A DNA stretch of 8,491 nucleotides from Bacillota bacterium (GTDB lineage: Bacteria; Bacillota; Clostridia; Acetivibrionales; DSM-1351): positions 1 to 8,491 of the forward strand of contig JAEZUC010000074.1 of NCBI GenBank assembly GCA_023443515.1, in the 5' to 3' direction. The position numbers were made by a program, and so were the translations under genes. Under the pieces are notes generated by a model. It worked only from the letters and a program-made list of their open reading frames with translations, had not been told where the DNA came from and did no database searches. Position 1 is the first letter of the stretch, and every line of letters begins with the position of its first letter. This document shows positions 6,515 to 8,491 of this stretch, one piece after another.

Positions 6515-7150
6515 CTAATACCAATTAATAAAATCAAATATTTTCATGTTACTAATAGTTTGGATATTTTCTTTAGAAATGTAATATGAAGCTTGGTTAT
6601 CAGTCTTCGCCACCATAATAATACCATTACTATCTTCCTCAAAATTAAACACTTCTGGTACTAAACATTCAAGCTCTTGTTCGATAAATAAATACTCAAT
6701 TGCTATATCACGTTCAAAATTGCTTTCTTTGAAACCGTCATTAATTAGCATATTCTTGAAGGTGGCCAATAACCAAATAAATTGAGTTCTATAGCTAAAA
6801 GGGTCTTTCATAGTTTGCGTGTTCAATTGGCTGAAAATATCTTTTGCAATCTGAAAAACTTCATTGTATCTCTCAATCTCATGATAATACTTTTTATAAT
6901 TCGGTGATAAGTTGATATATGACAATATTTTGAATATAGCATTATATCTATACTCAATATTATCTTCGATTTTTACTGTATTATCTCTTATCGTTTCAGC
7001 AAATACCTTAACCTCTTCATGTCTATTAATTATTAATTCTTCATCTTGGATTTGTCGAATTATAATGTCCAGACAAAAGGTCTCAATATTATGCATATTT
7101 CGGCTACATCCGGACAGCGTTTCGGAATTATCCGGACACCATTTCGGCAC
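6515..7150 (-). pseudogene. 5'-truncated gene of unknown function, fused to the IS21 end
   Basis: The open frame encodes 211 residues from a GTG at 7150, but its first ~20 codons are the terminal repeats of the IS21 element read backwards (MPKWCPDNSETLSGC...), so they are not part of a natural protein. The native sequence begins about residue 21, next to the presumed IS tip at 7092. It is an acidic, mostly helical, soluble-looking protein with many I/N/E/K residues and no membrane segment, and ends in FDFINWY. I do not recognise a family. The beginning of the gene and its promoter are absent, so insertion of the element most likely cut it. An ATG at 7094-7096 straddles the junction and could still allow a shortened ~193-residue product. 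Codon use is markedly AT-rich (many ATA and AAT), more so than the restriction genes, which suggests a separate origin. The opposite view, an intact gene that happens to start at the element, is less likely because no native start codon lies near the junction. Confidence 0.65.
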
Positions 7151-7159
7151 ATCCGGACA
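7098..7159. repeat. Three ~22-bp terminal repeats of the IS21 element
   Basis: TTTCGG occurs at 7098, 7120 and 7142 (steps of 22 and 22) and ATCCGGACA at 7108, 7130 and 7151 (steps of 22 and 21). Two helical turns between copies put them on the same DNA face, as expected for multiple IstA binding sites at an IS21 end. Confidence 0.85.
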
Positions 7160-7189
7160 CCTTGTCGAGTTAATAAAACAACTGGTACT

Positions 7190-7210
7190 CTTTAATTAGA
7201 ATGATTAAAG
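7190..7210 (+). promoter_or_regulatory. Small hairpin in front of istA
   Basis: CTTTAAT (7190-7196) and ATTAAAG (7204-7210) form a perfect 7-bp inverted repeat with a 7-nt loop containing the ATG at 7201. A GGGGG run follows at 7210-7214 and could serve as ribosome site for the ATG at 7222. It may tune transposase translation, but all-AT stems (one G-C pair) are weak. Confidence 0.25.
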
Positions 7211-7221
7211 GGGGCCAGACG

Positions 7222-8491
7222 ATGAGGAGGCTGGAAATGCTTAAAGCAAGAGAAATTTTAAGGTTAAAACATGAAGTAGGCCTATCACTAAGAGAGATTG
7301 GCAAGGCATGTAATTGCGGCAAATCAACTGTATCCGAGGTTCTCACAAGAGCCGAAAAGACAGGGATATCATGGCCTATTGACCTTAGTGATAAAAAATT
7401 AATGCCTATGCTTTACCCGCCAATAGAAGGTAAATCTTCACCCCCTGAACCCGATTTGGAATATATCTTTTGTGAGATGAAGAAAAAGAATGTCACGCTT
7501 ATGCTCCTGTGGGAAGAATACAAGAGAGATCATCCTGAAGGAATAATGTACACTCAGTTCTGTGAACGATACCGAAATTTCAAAGTAAACAACAAAATCT
7601 CTATGCACAAAGAACATAAAGCGGGCGAAGAAGTTGAGGTTGACTGGGCCGGGGATACTATGTCCTTTATGGATACCTGTACAGGAGAATTAAAGCCTGC
7701 ATATGTATTCGTTGCTGTGCTTCCTGCAAGTAATTATCCCTTTGCGTATGCCTATGAGGATATGAAGACCCCAAACTGGATTGATGCTCATGTCAGAGCC
7801 TATGAATACTTTGGAGGAGTTCCGAAAATCACCATCTCCGACAATACTAAAACTGCTGTAATCAAGGCTGATAAAATAGATCCTGTTCTCAACAAAAGCT
7901 ACAATGAGATGGCCATATACTACAGAACCACTGTCATTCCTGCCAGAGCGGCGAGGCCTAAAGATAAGGCGGCTGATGAAAACATGGTATTGAATGTTTC
8001 AAGTAGAATCATCGCAGCACTCAGAAACAGGCAATTCTTCAGCATATTAGAAATCAACAAGGCCATCAGTGAAGAACTTGTTAAGCTTGTAAACAGGCCA
8101 TTTCAGAAGATGGAAGGCAACAGACTGTCTGCATTTGAAATGATAGACAAGCCTGCCTTGCAACCATTGCCTAAAGTAAAATATGAATATTCCGAGTGGA
8201 AGGAAACAAAGGTACAATTCAACTATCATGTAGAATTTGATGGCTTTTTCTACAGTGTTCATCACACTTACATAATCAATCCATGTTCCATACGTGCTAC
8301 TTCAAAAACAATAGAAATATATATTGGCAGCGAAAGGGTAGCAGCTTACCAGCGTAACTACAACAAATTCAAGCGTTACATGACTATGCCCGAACATATG
8401 CCTGAAAACCATAAAACAGTCTACGGGTGGAGTTCCGAACGCTTTTTGTCATGGGCTGAAAAGACAGGCCCTAATACACGGGAATTCATAA
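7222..8491 (+). CDS. istA: IS21-family transposase IstA (3' end outside the window)
   Basis: The frame is open for 423 codons to the window edge; the family norm is about 400-520 residues, so most of the protein is present. An N-terminal helix-turn-helix spans about residues 20-41 (LSLREIGKACNCGKSTVSEV), typical of IstA. The DDE integrase core carries D141 in VDWAGD, D207 in SDNTK and E253 in PKDKAADE, so the catalytic triad is intact. The C-terminal part (around VEFDGFFYSVHHTY) matches the beta-rich domain after the core. IstA cuts and joins the element ends; IstB, the AAA+ target-selection helper, is expected just downstream. In-frame starts exist at 7201, 7222 and 7237; AGGAGG at 7225-7230 favours 7237, while GGGGG at 7210-7214 favours 7222, which I chose because relatives often begin MRRL. 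There is no sign of decay. Confidence 0.9.
   Translation, partial: MRRLEMLKAREILRLKHEVGLSLREIGKACNCGKSTVSEVLTRAEKTGISWPIDLSDKKLMPMLYPPIEGKSSPPEPDLEYIFCEMKKKNVTLMLLWEEYKRDHPEGIMYTQFCERYRNFKVNNKISMHKEHKAGEEVEVDWAGDTMSFMDTCTGELKPAYVFVAVLPASNYPFAYAYEDMKTPNWIDAHVRAYEYFGGVPKITISDNTKTAVIKADKIDPVLNKSYNEMAIYYRTTVIPARAARPKDKAADENMVLNVSSRIIAALRNRQFFSILEINKAISEELVKLVNRPFQKMEGNRLSAFEMIDKPALQPLPKVKYEYSEWKETKVQFNYHVEFDGFFYSVHHTYIINPCSIRATSKTIEIYIGSERVAAYQRNYNKFKRYMTMPEHMPENHKTVYGWSSERFLSWAEKTGPNTREFI

Larger units (their letters stand above)
7092..8491 (+). mobile_element. IS21-family insertion sequence, left part (runs off the window)
   Basis: The element is identified by an IstA-type transposase and an end made of repeated TTTCGG...ATCCGGACA units, both characteristic of IS21-family elements. 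The tip is placed at the TG of 7092-7093 (TGCATATTTCGG), as the first repeat begins there and family ends usually start with TG; this boundary is inferred. istB, the right end and the target duplication lie outside the window. The intact transposase frame suggests a recent insertion. Confidence 0.85.

Noticed and set aside
8047..8265. Minus-strand 72-codon frame at the right of the window
   Set aside because: It lies wholly inside the intact istA frame on the other strand and has no independent support.

Overview
The window reads as an accessory (defence-island-like) segment of a low-GC Firmicute, most likely a Clostridia/Lachnospiraceae-type genome. The evidence is AT-rich intergenic DNA, strong AGGAGG-type ribosome binding sites, and protein families typical of that group. 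No core housekeeping gene, rRNA, tRNA or CRISPR array is visible.

Layout. (1) 94-450: a small MmcQ/YjbR-family DNA-binding protein with an ambiguous start and an 11-bp hairpin over its stop codon. (2) 451-884: an AT-rich gap with no gene, holding one 9-bp inverted repeat, a weak promoter candidate, and a 15-bp inverted repeat (14/15 matched) directly ahead of the next gene. (3) 885-6100: a compact same-strand cassette made of a 72-aa XRE/Cro-type regulator, a ~321-aa 'restriction subunit M'-like protein with methyltransferase motifs X and I but no NPPY, and a 1340-aa protein. The last combines an N-terminal GIY-YIG (T5orf172-like) domain, an SF2 DEAH helicase motor, and an Eco57I-type N6-adenine methyltransferase with its recognition-like C-terminus. 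A hairpin terminator at 6109-6140 closes the unit. (4) 6141-6514: an AT-rich gap. (5) 6515-7150, minus strand: the 3' part of an unknown gene whose 5' end has been replaced by an insertion-sequence end. (6) 7092-8491: the left end of an IS21-family element with three ~22-bp terminal repeats and istA, which runs off the window.

How the genes work together. The cassette looks like a restriction-modification or anti-phage system in which DNA cleavage (GIY-YIG), ATP-driven translocation and adenine methylation sit in one polypeptide. A separate methyltransferase-like partner and a small regulator probably set its expression. The layout resembles Type ISP enzymes (nuclease-helicase-methylase in one chain), but the nuclease fold differs and a second subunit is present. 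The most notable points are the distribution of methyltransferase motifs over two proteins, a strong in-frame internal start just before the NPPY motif where the DNA also becomes more AT-rich, and the candidate operator/hairpin ahead of the regulator. All functional claims rest on motif recognition by eye; no search was run.
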